Shown piece by piece: positions 51,009 through 60,218 of a stretch of 64,000 nt of DNA. The notes beneath the pieces are model-generated. The model saw nothing but the letters and a program-made list of their open reading frames with translations, was not told the DNA's origin and ran no database searches. Within the stretch, counting starts at the first letter, position 1, and every line of letters begins with the position of its first letter. Both the position numbers and the translations under genes were made by a program. Source of the stretch: Luxibacter massiliensis (lineage in GTDB: Bacteria > Bacillota > Clostridia > Lachnospirales > Lachnospiraceae); contig NZ_UWOE01000001.1 in NCBI RefSeq assembly GCF_900604355.1, forward strand, positions 744,001 to 808,000, given 5' to 3'.

Positions 51009-53090
51009 ATGTATTTGGTTTTAGGGGAGAAACCCAGCGTGGCCCTGGCCTATGCGAAAGTATTAGGGGCTAAGAAGCGTCAGGAAGGCTATCTGGAAGG
51101 AAACGGATGGCTGGTGAGCTGGTGCCTGGGGCATCTGGCGGAGTATGTGCCGCCGGAGGACTATGGGGAAAAGTATAAGAAGTGGGAATTTACTGACCTT
51201 CCCATCCTGCCGGATGAATGGCGGCTGGCTGTGGCGAAAGATAAAAAGACGCAGTTTGCAGTCTTAAAGAAGCTGCTGAACCGGAAGGATGTGGAGTATG
51301 TGGTCAACGGCTGTGACGCCGGACGTGAGGGGGAGCTGATTTTTGGCCGGGTTTATGAACTGTCCGGAAGCCGTCTGCCCATCAAGCGGATCTGGATCAG
51401 TTCTATGGAGGATTCTGCTATCCGGGAGGCATTTTCTTGCCTGAAAGACGGCGCAGAATACCGGAACCTCTACGAAGCGTCGGTCTGCCGTGCGAAAGCG
51501 GACTGGCTCATTGGGATGAACGCTACCAGGGCTTACACCACGAAATATTTTAAACGCCTGGTAGTAGGACGGGTACAGACGCCTACCCTGGCAATGTTGG
51601 TGGAACGGGGAGAGCAGATCACCCATTTCCAGAAAGAGAAATACTATAACCTCCATTTCGACTGCGGCGGGCTGGAGGCGGTAAAAGAGAAGCTGTTTGA
51701 CACCGGAGAAGTCCGGCGGCTGCAGGAAGCCTGTGAGGGCGGGACAGCCGTGGCGGAATCCTGCGTATCAACGGAAAAGGCTGTTTCTCCGCCGAAGCTG
51801 TATGATCTGACCACGCTCCAGAGGGAGAGCAACCGTTATTTTGGCTATACGGCAAAGGAGACACTGGACTTTACCCAGAGCCTTTATGAAAAAAAACTGG
51901 TGACATATCCCCGGACAGACAGCCAGTATTTGACAGAGGATATGGGGCAGACTGCACGGCAGGCGGTTGCAATGGCGTGTGAGAAATATGGCTTTTCTTC
52001 TCTCTATCCGCTGGAGCCGGACGTAGAGCGCATGATGGATAACAGCAAAGTCTCAGATCACCATGCGATTATCCCCACGGCAGAGCTAAAGGCATATGAG
52101 CTGCAGGAGCTGTCCAAAGGGGAACAGGACATCCTTCAGCTCATCAGTGTCCGGCTGCTTTGTGCCGGGGCGCAGAAATACATTTATCAGGAAACAGAGA
52201 TCACTGTATCCTGTGCCGGGGAAATATTTACGGCAAAAGGCAAAGTCATTCAGCAAATAGGATGGAAAGCGATAGAAGCAGAGTTCCGTAAGCATTTAGG
52301 CGTAAAAAGCCGGAAAGAAGGGGAGGAATTTTTCCTTCCTGATGTGGTAGAAGGCCAGACGTTCCATCCGGTTACGGTAAGCGTATCCGAGCATTTTACA
52401 ACACCGCCGAAACCCTACAGCGAGGATACCCTGTTATCTGCCATGGAGACTGCCGGAAACCGGGAGTTTGATGCGGAAACAGAGAAAAAAGGGCTTGGCA
52501 CACCGGCAACCAGGGCGTCCATTATTGAAAAACTGGTATCTTCTGGTTATGCCGTAAGAAAAGGGAAACAGCTTCTGGCTACCCAGGACGGGGCAGACCT
52601 GATCTCGGTGCTTCCGGAGTATCTGCGGTCAGCCGCCATGACTGCGGAGTGGGAGAACCGCCTGCTCCAGATTGAAAGAGGGGAGCTTCCCGGACAGGAG
52701 TTCCTGGACGGCATTGAGGAACTGATTGACCGGATGCTTCTGGAGTGCGGGGAATTGTCCGTGGAGGAGCAAAACCGTTTTTATCCCAGAGAGCAGATCG
52801 GCGTCTGCCCGGTGTGCGGCAGCCCGGTCTATGAAAGCAAGAGAAACTTCTTCTGTGGCAGCCGTGAGTGTGCCTTTGCCCTCTGGAAAGAGAACCGGTA
52901 TCTGTCCGGGATGAAGAAAAGGATGGATAAAAAGATGGCGGCGGAGCTTTTAAAGGATGGGCGGACGTATGTGCCGGATCTGTATTCCCAGAAGAAGGGA
53001 AGAACCTTTGCGGCGTATCTCTGCCTGGATACGGAAGAAGGAAAAGCCAGTTTCCGCCTGGAGTTCCCGAAAAAGAAAAACAAAAAATGA
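51009..53090 (+). CDS. topB: DNA topoisomerase III (type IA)
   Basis: A 693-residue type IA topoisomerase. Toprim domain at the N-terminus (LVLGEKPSVALAYAKVLGAK, NGCDAGREGELIF), central gate domains and the active-site Tyr in KLVTYPRTDSQYLTEDM (about residue 300). The C-terminal zinc finger has CPVCGSPVYESKRNFFCGSR. This is the standard ICE topoisomerase between DUF4366 and the giant methylase; it unlinks DNA during ICE replication and transfer. Ribosome site ggaaaggag. Confidence 0.94.
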   Translation: MYLVLGEKPSVALAYAKVLGAKKRQEGYLEGNGWLVSWCLGHLAEYVPPEDYGEKYKKWEFTDLPILPDEWRLAVAKDKKTQFAVLKKLLNRKDVEYVVNGCDAGREGELIFGRVYELSGSRLPIKRIWISSMEDSAIREAFSCLKDGAEYRNLYEASVCRAKADWLIGMNATRAYTTKYFKRLVVGRVQTPTLAMLVERGEQITHFQKEKYYNLHFDCGGLEAVKEKLFDTGEVRRLQEACEGGTAVAESCVSTEKAVSPPKLYDLTTLQRESNRYFGYTAKETLDFTQSLYEKKLVTYPRTDSQYLTEDMGQTARQAVAMACEKYGFSSLYPLEPDVERMMDNSKVSDHHAIIPTAELKAYELQELSKGEQDILQLISVRLLCAGAQKYIYQETEITVSCAGEIFTAKGKVIQQIGWKAIEAEFRKHLGVKSRKEGEEFFLPDVVEGQTFHPVTVSVSEHFTTPPKPYSEDTLLSAMETAGNREFDAETEKKGLGTPATRASIIEKLVSSGYAVRKGKQLLATQDGADLISVLPEYLRSAAMTAEWENRLLQIERGELPGQEFLDGIEELIDRMLLECGELSVEEQNRFYPREQIGVCPVCGSPVYESKRNFFCGSRECAFALWKENRYLSGMKKRMDKKMAAELLKDGRTYVPDLYSQKKGRTFAAYLCLDTEEGKASFRLEFPKKKNKK

Positions 53091-53094
53091 AAAT

Positions 53095-53119
53095 CCTCCC
53101 CGGCAGGGAACCGGGGAGG
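53095..53119 (+). terminator. GC-rich hairpin after topB
   Basis: Perfect 9-bp stem cctccccgg / ccggggagg with a 7-nt loop 4 nt past the topB stop. No T run, so termination would be partial; it may also protect the transcript end. Confidence 0.5.
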
Positions 53120-53220
53120 GCGGGATTATACAAGAGGGGCAAGACAGTTTTTACCTGTATGAAGCAGACGCCCCAGCCAGCGCCATACAGGGATAATTTA
53201 TGATTTACAGGAGGATCTAC

Positions 53221-56200
53221 ATGGCAAAAATCAATGACATCCGTTTCCTGGCACGGGAGACGGCAAAAGAAGTCAGCGGTTCCCCACGGGACTGGATGGG
53301 GTATCTGGACACGGCTTCCAGACTCTACCGCTATCCGTTCTCAGATACTCTTTTGATCCACGCCCAGCGTCCGGACGCAACGGCCTGTGCGGAGCTGGAA
53401 GTGTGGAATGAGAAGATGCGCCGGTGGGTAAACCGGGGAGCGAAGGGGATCGCCCTGATCGACGACACCGGGCCGAGGCGTGCCCTGCGGTATGTATTTG
53501 ACGTATCAGACACCCACCCGGTAAGGGGCGGCAAGACGCCGTACCTGTGGCGGATGAAAGAAGAACAGCAGGAAATGATTTTGAACCATCTGGCAGATAC
53601 TTATGGGCTGGATGGAGACGGGGCTTCTGACCTGGCTGCAGCGCTGCGGCAGATTGCGGAGGAGATGGCAGCTGACAGCCTGGAGGAAGCCATGGACGGC
53701 ATAGGGTATGCCATCCCCGGTACATTCCTGGAAGGGCTGGATGACGATACCATCCGGGTGGAGTTCCGTACCCTTCTTGCAAACAGCGCTTTTTATTCCC
53801 TGGCACGGCGCTGTGGGTTAGAACCTATGGAATACCTGGAGGAAGCGGATTTCTCAAGCATTACAGATTATAATGATCTGTCTGTCCTGGCTTTCCTGGG
53901 AAATGCCACCAGCCAGCTTGTGGAACCGATACTCCGTGATATTGGACGGACGATCCGGCAGGCGGAATTGGAAGAATGGAGAAAGCAGGCGGAAGAATCC
54001 CATGGAAAACCAGAAAAAACAGTTGCAAAAAAGAAGGAAGTACTTTATAATAAATTTAACACGTTAATTCGTGAAAGTGAAAATGATGAAGGAGGGAAAA
54101 CGAATGGAACTGACCTATCACCGCAAGGGAGATTACCTGTTTCCGAACCTGACGCTTCAGGAGGAACCGCAGACCATCGGGAAATACGGGATGCTGCGGA
54201 GGACATACCTGAAAGAATACAAGAAGAACCTGTACCAGAGCCTGCTGATGAGCGGGAAGCTGGACAGCCACCTGCAGGAGATCGAGCAGGCAGCGCAGAA
54301 TCGGATGGAGAACATGATGGAAAGGCTGCTTATGAAGTATCCGGCTCCAGACAAAGAGACAGATCAGATGGCGTGGACAGCACACATGAACAGCCTGACA
54401 CAGATGGCGGAGGAAACCGTGCTGACGGAATTGGTATACAGCTAAGCAAAGAAACAACCGAACAGGATTTGAGTGAAGCAGAGGAAGAAGCAGCCTCTGC
54501 TTTTTCTTTGCCCGAACTGCCTACGGTAGAACAGCAGATCCGCACCATTGAGGAACGGCAGGCTGCTTTGTATGCCGGGGAGACAGCGATCCCAGCAGAT
54601 GTGATTGATGAAGTTTTAAGAAAAGGCGGCAACCGTGACAGGAGCCATCTGCGAATCATTTATAATTTTATGATGGAGCAGACGCCGGAGGAATATACGG
54701 ATTTTGTGCGCCGGGAATACGGTACGGGCGGTATTGGGCTTGTGATCGGCGGGAAAGAGTATTCTGTCTGGTATAACGAGCTGGGGATGCAGATTGCCGT
54801 GGGGCATACGGTACATGATCGGATTCTGGATAAAACATTTTTGTCCTGGGAGGATGTGTCTGGAAGGATTCAACAACTATTAAAGCAAGGGGAATATGCC
54901 CCGCAGTCTGTACTGGATGCAGCAAGGGATAACGCCCTGAAAGAACATGCCCAGACCCTTCTTTATATGGAGCGTGACCTTGCGGAGGGGGTAGCGGAAT
55001 TAGTATTTGCGGATACGGAGCCATTCCGGGGCGGTTTCCCGGAGGCAACAGAAAAAGTCAGCGCTTTGTTAGACCAGCCGGAGTATCTGGCAGACTTAAA
55101 TGAGCGGCTTGCAGGACTGGCAGAAGCTTTTGAGATGGACAAAGAGCTGATGCGTTTCCCTTGGTATCGCCCGGATAAGGTGGCGGCACAGTTCCAGAAG
55201 TTTGCAAAAGAAGCCATTCCTTACCAGGCCAGGGAGGAATTTCAGTGGCAGGAACATGAGGTTTTTATTACCCAGGATGAGATTGACGTTTTCCTCACCA
55301 GGGGCGGCCCATACTCTGACGGGCGGCTTTCCACTTATGCGTTTTTTATCCAGGAGAAAACTGCAAAGGAAAAGGCGGATTTCTTAAAAGAGCAGTATGG
55401 GATCGGCGGGTGCAGCCACGCCTTGAGCGGGGCGGATGATTCCCATGCAGACTATGACGGGAAAGGCATTAAACTCTGCCGGGGGGATTATTTAAAGCCA
55501 GCAGCCACGGAACTGCTGAAATGGCCCCAGGCGGCAAAGCGTGTCCAGCAGCTCATAGATCAGGGAATGTACCTGAAAGCCGGGGATTATTCCCGTATGC
55601 CGGCCTATGAGCGGGAAGTTCTGGCCAGGAGGGTCATTGGTTTTTATTCCCGTATGCCGGAGGAAATCGAACGCCCATTTAAGGCGGATCTGCTGAATGA
55701 AGATGCCAGGAAACGCCTGCCGGGGATTTTAGAAGAACCGGAGACAGCGGAAAGGCTTGTGTCGCAGATGGACGCTGCCCTTGCCGCCCTGCCACTGGAT
55801 TTCCCGGAGTATGAGGAGCGGGCGGAGACGCTCTCGGTGATCCATGATTATATAGAGGGAACCTATACGATTTTCCCGGAGAAAAAGAAAGCGATTGAAA
55901 TCGAGGGGACAGGACAGCAGTTGTCCCTTTTTGATTTTATGGGGGATGGCATAGAGGAGCCGGAAGCGCCGGAATCTGCGGCGGAGAAAGAAGAAAATGC
56001 GGAGACGCTTCCGGAAACTGCAGCAGAGAATGAGGAGGAAACACACACACCTGTTCTGGAGACACAGAAAATGGATGAACCAGGGCAGGAAGCGGAATTA
56101 GAACCAGAAAAACAGGAGCCAGAGAGAGCAGAGATTTTAAAGCCGGGACAGCCGGGGGCAACTTTATCGGATGAAGAACTGGACGAAGCCTATGCCGCCA

Positions 56201-59200
56201 TGGAAGAAAACATTCAGGATACTATGGAGCAGGCAGGCGTCTCTTTTGAACTGTTTTCCCCGGAGCAGATGGATGTGATTTATGCCGCTGCTGAAAAAGG
56301 GCAGGATATAGCGCCGGTTTTAAATCCGGAGTTTTCCCCGGAACAGATGCAGTTGATTCTTGACGTACTGGAACGTCTGGAGACGGACAATCAGGCGGTG
56401 GTAAAGCGGGAGCTTTCGCACCTTACCACAGAAGTGATGTCCCTGGACACCATCAACACCATCCGGCAGTATTACCATATCCCCCTGGAGCCGGAGAAAA
56501 AGGAGCCGGCCCCGGCTGCAGAACGGCAGGAAAGGGCGGTCAATTTCCGTATCACCGATGATGCCCTTGGAACCGGGAGTCCGAAAGATAAGTTTCGTGC
56601 CAACATGGACGCTATCCGGCTGCTTCATCAGATCGAGCAAGAAGGGCGGACAAGCGCCACACCGGAAGAACAGGAAGTCCTATCCCGCTATGTGGGCTGG
56701 GGCGGCCTGCAGGAAGCCTTTGAAGAACGGAATGAAGCCTGGGCGGACGAATTTATTGAACTGTATACGGAGCTTGACCCGGAGGAATACAAGGCGGCAC
56801 GGGAATCCACGTTAAGCGCTTTTTATACGCCGCCGGTTGTGATCAAAGCTATGTATGAAGCCCTGGGAAATATGGGTTTAGAGAAAGGAAATGTGTTGGA
56901 GCCGTCCTGCGGGATCGGGAACTTCCTGGGGCTTGTGCCGGAGGGCATGGATAACCTGAAGATGTACGGCGTGGAGCTGGACAGCATTTCCGGCAGGATC
57001 GCAAAGCTCCTTTACCCGGAAGCAGACATTACCATCAATGGATTTGAAAAGACCCAGTTCCCGGACGGCTTTTTTGACGTGGCGGTAGGGAATATCCCCT
57101 TTGGAGGCTATAAGCTCATAGACCGGCGTTATGACAGGCAGAAATTTTTTGTCCATGATTATTTTATCGCAAAGACCATTGATAAGGTGCGCCCCGGTGG
57201 GGTGATCGCTTTTGTCACATCCAACGGGAGCAGCGGCGGAACCATGGACAAGAAAGACGCAAGTTCCAGGGAATATATCGCCCAGCGGTGCGACCTGTTG
57301 GGAGCCATCCGTCTGCCGAACAATGCGTTCCAGGCCAATGCCGGGACAAGGATGAACACGGATATTTTGTTCCTGCAGAAACTGGACGCTCCCCGGATAC
57401 TTGGGAAGGAAGTGCCGGAGTGGGTACAGGCGGATGAGATCCTGCGGGAAGAATATACCAATGACAAGGGAGAAACCTCCTATAACTTTATTACGGTCAA
57501 CCGCTATTTCCAGAACCATCCGGAGATGGTGCTGGGGGAGCAGAAGATCGTTTCCGGCCCCTATGGGCCGCAGCTTGTCTGCCAGCCCATAGCAGGTGCA
57601 GACCTTGGAGAGCAGTTAAAGGAAGCGGTCAGTCATATCCACGGCACGATCACGGAAATGGAACTGGAGGATTCTGATTTAGGGGAGATTGACACGTCCA
57701 TCCCGGCAGACCCGTCCATTAAAAATTTCAGTTTTGCCAACGTGGACGGTGTTGTGTATTACCGGGAAAATTCCCGGATGAACCGGATGGAGCTGCCTGC
57801 TATGACAACGGAGCGTGTGCTGGGAATGATTGAGCTGCGTGACTTGACGCAGGAGCTTCTCCAGTGCCAGCTAGAGGACGGAAGTGACGAAAAAGTCCAT
57901 GCCCTTCAGGAAAAGCTAAATCAGACATACGATAAGTTTACTGGGAGATACGGGCTGATCAGCAGCAATGCCAACAAGCGGGCCTTTTCCCAGGACAGCA
58001 GCTACTGCCTGCTCTCTTCCCTGGAGATCCTGGACGAAGAAGGGAACCTGAAACGGAAAGCCGACATCTTTACCAAACGGACGATCCGGAAGCCGGAGGC
58101 GGTAACATCCGTGGATACGGCAAGCGAAGCCCTGGCGGTGTCTATCGGGGAACGGGCCAAAGTGGACGTGCCTTTTATGGCACAGCTTTCCGGGAAAACA
58201 GAGGAAGAAGTGGCGGAGGAACTGGCCGGGGTGATCTTTAAAAACCCGGTGACAGAAAGCTGGGAGACCTCGGATGAATACCTATCCGGAAATGTGCGGG
58301 AGAAGCTGGAGACAGCCAGAACATTTGCGAAAAATCATCCGGAATATGCCATCAATGTGCAGGCGCTGGAGCGGGTGCAGCCGAAAGATCTGGATGCGTC
58401 AGAAATCGAGGTACGCCTTGGCGCTACCTGGATCGAGCCGGCGTATATCACCCAGTTTATGGGGGAACTGTTTGGCACACCGGATTATCTGCTTGGACGG
58501 CAGATCGAGGTGAAGTATGCCCCGGTCAACGGCCAGTGGAATGTGAGCGGGAAAAATGCGGACTACCGCAATCTCCGTGTGACGGCCACTTATGGCACCC
58601 AGCGGGCCAATGCTTACCGTTTGTTGGAAGATGCCTTAAACCTGCGGGACACAAAGATTTATGATACGGTGCAGGAGGACGGCACGGAAAAGCGAGTCCT
58701 CAATAAGAAAGAAACTATGCTGGCGCAGCAGAAACAGGAGATGATCCGGGAGGAATTTAAGGAATGGATCTTCCGGGATATGGACAGGCGGGAGACGCTG
58801 TGCAGGAAATACAATGAGCTTTTCAACAGTATCCGGCCCCGTGAGTATGACGGCAGCCATATCCAGTTTGCCGGGATGACACCGGAGATTACGCTGATGC
58901 CCCACCAGAAGAACGCTGTTGCCCATATCCTTTACGGGCATAACACGCTGCTTGCCCATTGCGTGGGCGCAGGCAAGACTTTTCAGATGATCGCTGCCGG
59001 CATGGAGAGTAAGCGGCTGGGACTGTCGCAGAAGAACCTGTATGTGGTGCCGAACCACCTGACCGAGCAATGGGGAAGCGACTTCCTGCGGCTTTATCCA
59101 AACGCCAACGTGCTGGTGGCGACAAAGAAAGATTTTGAGCCGGCCAACCGGAAGAAGTTCTGTTCCCGGATCGCCACCGGGGATTATGATGCTATCATTA

Positions 59201-59643
59201 TCGGGCACAGCCAGTTTGAGCGGATTCCCCTGTCCAGGGAGCGACAGGCAATGTCCATTGAAAAGCAGATCGACGAGATCACCATGGCTATAGAGGAAGC
59301 TGCGGAACAGGAAGGGAGCCGTTATACGGTAAAGCAGATGGAAAAGACCAGGAAGAACCTGGAGACAAAACTGGAGCGCCTCAACGACCAGAGCCGGAAA
59401 GATGATGTGGTGACGTTTGAGCAGCTAGGGGTAGACCGGCTGTTTGTGGATGAGAGCCATTTTTATAAGAACCTTTTTCTTTATACAAAAATGAGGAATA
59501 TTGCGGGGATCGCACAGACGGACGCACAGAAAAGCTCAGATATGTTCGCTAAGTGCCAGTATTTAGATGAGATCACCGGCGGGCGTGGGGTGACGTTTGC
59601 CACAGGGACGCCTGTTTCCAACAGTATGGTGGTGCGCCCGTAA
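53221..59643 (+). CDS. Giant methylase-helicase of the ICE, first exon
   Basis: The first 2137 codons of a very large ICE protein; codons after 59631 belong to the intron. N-terminal ArdC-like region (residues about 1-120, PFSDTLLIHAQRPDATACAE), a variable region with a disordered linker (about 285-420) and related repeated domains (EEYTDFVRREYGTGGIGLVI; TAKEKADFLKEQYGIGGCSH). Next an N6-methylase fold (about 1220-1400: LEPSCGIGNFLGL; catalytic region VAVGNIPFGGY) and a SNF2/DEAD-type helicase (about 1880 on: CVGAGKTFQMIAAG, VDESHFYKN, TGTPVSNSM). aggagg lies before ATG 53221. A group II intron breaks it at 59632. Confidence 0.93.
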   Translation: MAKINDIRFLARETAKEVSGSPRDWMGYLDTASRLYRYPFSDTLLIHAQRPDATACAELEVWNEKMRRWVNRGAKGIALIDDTGPRRALRYVFDVSDTHPVRGGKTPYLWRMKEEQQEMILNHLADTYGLDGDGASDLAAALRQIAEEMAADSLEEAMDGIGYAIPGTFLEGLDDDTIRVEFRTLLANSAFYSLARRCGLEPMEYLEEADFSSITDYNDLSVLAFLGNATSQLVEPILRDIGRTIRQAELEEWRKQAEESHGKPEKTVAKKKEVLYNKFNTLIRESENDEGGKTNGTDLSPQGRLPVSEPDASGGTADHREIRDAAEDIPERIQEEPVPEPADEREAGQPPAGDRAGSAESDGEHDGKAAYEVSGSRQRDRSDGVDSTHEQPDTDGGGNRADGIGIQLSKETTEQDLSEAEEEAASAFSLPELPTVEQQIRTIEERQAALYAGETAIPADVIDEVLRKGGNRDRSHLRIIYNFMMEQTPEEYTDFVRREYGTGGIGLVIGGKEYSVWYNELGMQIAVGHTVHDRILDKTFLSWEDVSGRIQQLLKQGEYAPQSVLDAARDNALKEHAQTLLYMERDLAEGVAELVFADTEPFRGGFPEATEKVSALLDQPEYLADLNERLAGLAEAFEMDKELMRFPWYRPDKVAAQFQKFAKEAIPYQAREEFQWQEHEVFITQDEIDVFLTRGGPYSDGRLSTYAFFIQEKTAKEKADFLKEQYGIGGCSHALSGADDSHADYDGKGIKLCRGDYLKPAATELLKWPQAAKRVQQLIDQGMYLKAGDYSRMPAYEREVLARRVIGFYSRMPEEIERPFKADLLNEDARKRLPGILEEPETAERLVSQMDAALAALPLDFPEYEERAETLSVIHDYIEGTYTIFPEKKKAIEIEGTGQQLSLFDFMGDGIEEPEAPESAAEKEENAETLPETAAENEEETHTPVLETQKMDEPGQEAELEPEKQEPERAEILKPGQPGATLSDEELDEAYAAMEENIQDTMEQAGVSFELFSPEQMDVIYAAAEKGQDIAPVLNPEFSPEQMQLILDVLERLETDNQAVVKRELSHLTTEVMSLDTINTIRQYYHIPLEPEKKEPAPAAERQERAVNFRITDDALGTGSPKDKFRANMDAIRLLHQIEQEGRTSATPEEQEVLSRYVGWGGLQEAFEERNEAWADEFIELYTELDPEEYKAARESTLSAFYTPPVVIKAMYEALGNMGLEKGNVLEPSCGIGNFLGLVPEGMDNLKMYGVELDSISGRIAKLLYPEADITINGFEKTQFPDGFFDVAVGNIPFGGYKLIDRRYDRQKFFVHDYFIAKTIDKVRPGGVIAFVTSNGSSGGTMDKKDASSREYIAQRCDLLGAIRLPNNAFQANAGTRMNTDILFLQKLDAPRILGKEVPEWVQADEILREEYTNDKGETSYNFITVNRYFQNHPEMVLGEQKIVSGPYGPQLVCQPIAGADLGEQLKEAVSHIHGTITEMELEDSDLGEIDTSIPADPSIKNFSFANVDGVVYYRENSRMNRMELPAMTTERVLGMIELRDLTQELLQCQLEDGSDEKVHALQEKLNQTYDKFTGRYGLISSNANKRAFSQDSSYCLLSSLEILDEEGNLKRKADIFTKRTIRKPEAVTSVDTASEALAVSIGERAKVDVPFMAQLSGKTEEEVAEELAGVIFKNPVTESWETSDEYLSGNVREKLETARTFAKNHPEYAINVQALERVQPKDLDASEIEVRLGATWIEPAYITQFMGELFGTPDYLLGRQIEVKYAPVNGQWNVSGKNADYRNLRVTATYGTQRANAYRLLEDALNLRDTKIYDTVQEDGTEKRVLNKKETMLAQQKQEMIREEFKEWIFRDMDRRETLCRKYNELFNSIRPREYDGSHIQFAGMTPEITLMPHQKNAVAHILYGHNTLLAHCVGAGKTFQMIAAGMESKRLGLSQKNLYVVPNHLTEQWGSDFLRLYPNANVLVATKKDFEPANRKKFCSRIATGDYDAIIIGHSQFERIPLSRERQAMSIEKQIDEITMAIEEAAEQEGSRYTVKQMEKTRKNLETKLERLNDQSRKDDVVTFEQLGVDRLFVDESHFYKNLFLYTKMRNIAGIAQTDAQKSSDMFAKCQYLDEITGGRGVTFATGTPVSNSMVVRP
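54104..54445 (+). CDS. TnpV-family protein overprinted inside the giant methylase-helicase gene
   Basis: A 113-residue protein in a different frame from the surrounding gene. It matches the TnpV family named from Tn4451 (start MELTYHRKGDYLFPNLTL, then QTIGKYGMLRRTYLKEYKKN and the end TVLTELVYS). Its ATG has a perfect site aaggaggg 7 nt upstream. The frame could open at 54071, but the family start is at 54104. In the other frame the same bases encode a Gly/Asp/Glu/Arg-rich disordered linker. TnpV role unknown. Confidence 0.8.
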   Translation: MELTYHRKGDYLFPNLTLQEEPQTIGKYGMLRRTYLKEYKKNLYQSLLMSGKLDSHLQEIEQAAQNRMENMMERLLMKYPAPDKETDQMAWTAHMNSLTQMAEETVLTELVYS

Positions 59644-60218
59644 GGGGCTGTAATAATCTTACCTTGAGCAAGTAATAGGGCAAGGTATCAAAGCGGAATA
59701 ATCCGCACCCTATCGTCACCCGACTTATCCAAAAGGGGAAACCCGATGGGGAGTGTAGCATGTCGGAGGGCACGAAACACGGAAACTTCCAAAGTGTTTG
59801 CGTGGTAGTGGCGAAAAGTTATGAATAAGGATGAAAGCTAAACTGCCTGAATGACAGTCGGAGATTGGGCAAAATGTTGCTCCATGCGTAAGGAAGTTAT
59901 ACTCGCATGTACTCTGGTGGATATGAGTCGGCCATGCGTATCCACAAGATACCCAGAGTAAATCAGCCATAGGATAATGGAAAACGACGAACGTCACATC
60001 CGAAATCATAACAGGCTTATGTTATTACAGTTCTAAACGGGGATTGCCTAAGGTAAAATGCCGAAAATCGGCTATGAGTGCTATGAGAAAAGTGACTCTG
60101 AATATTTACTATGGCAACAGAGTCTCCGTAGTAGTCCGAGGACGGGAAAGCCGTCCACATGGCGAAGGGAGACAGTCTTTCTTCAATACAAATAATAAGG
60201 AAAGGTGCGTGAGGCATT

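Noticed and set aside
59641..59643. A true stop codon ending the helicase gene
   Set aside because: The TAA lies 9 bp inside the group II intron. The frame continues in the second exon, with the expected sequence ELYTIMRYLQY.
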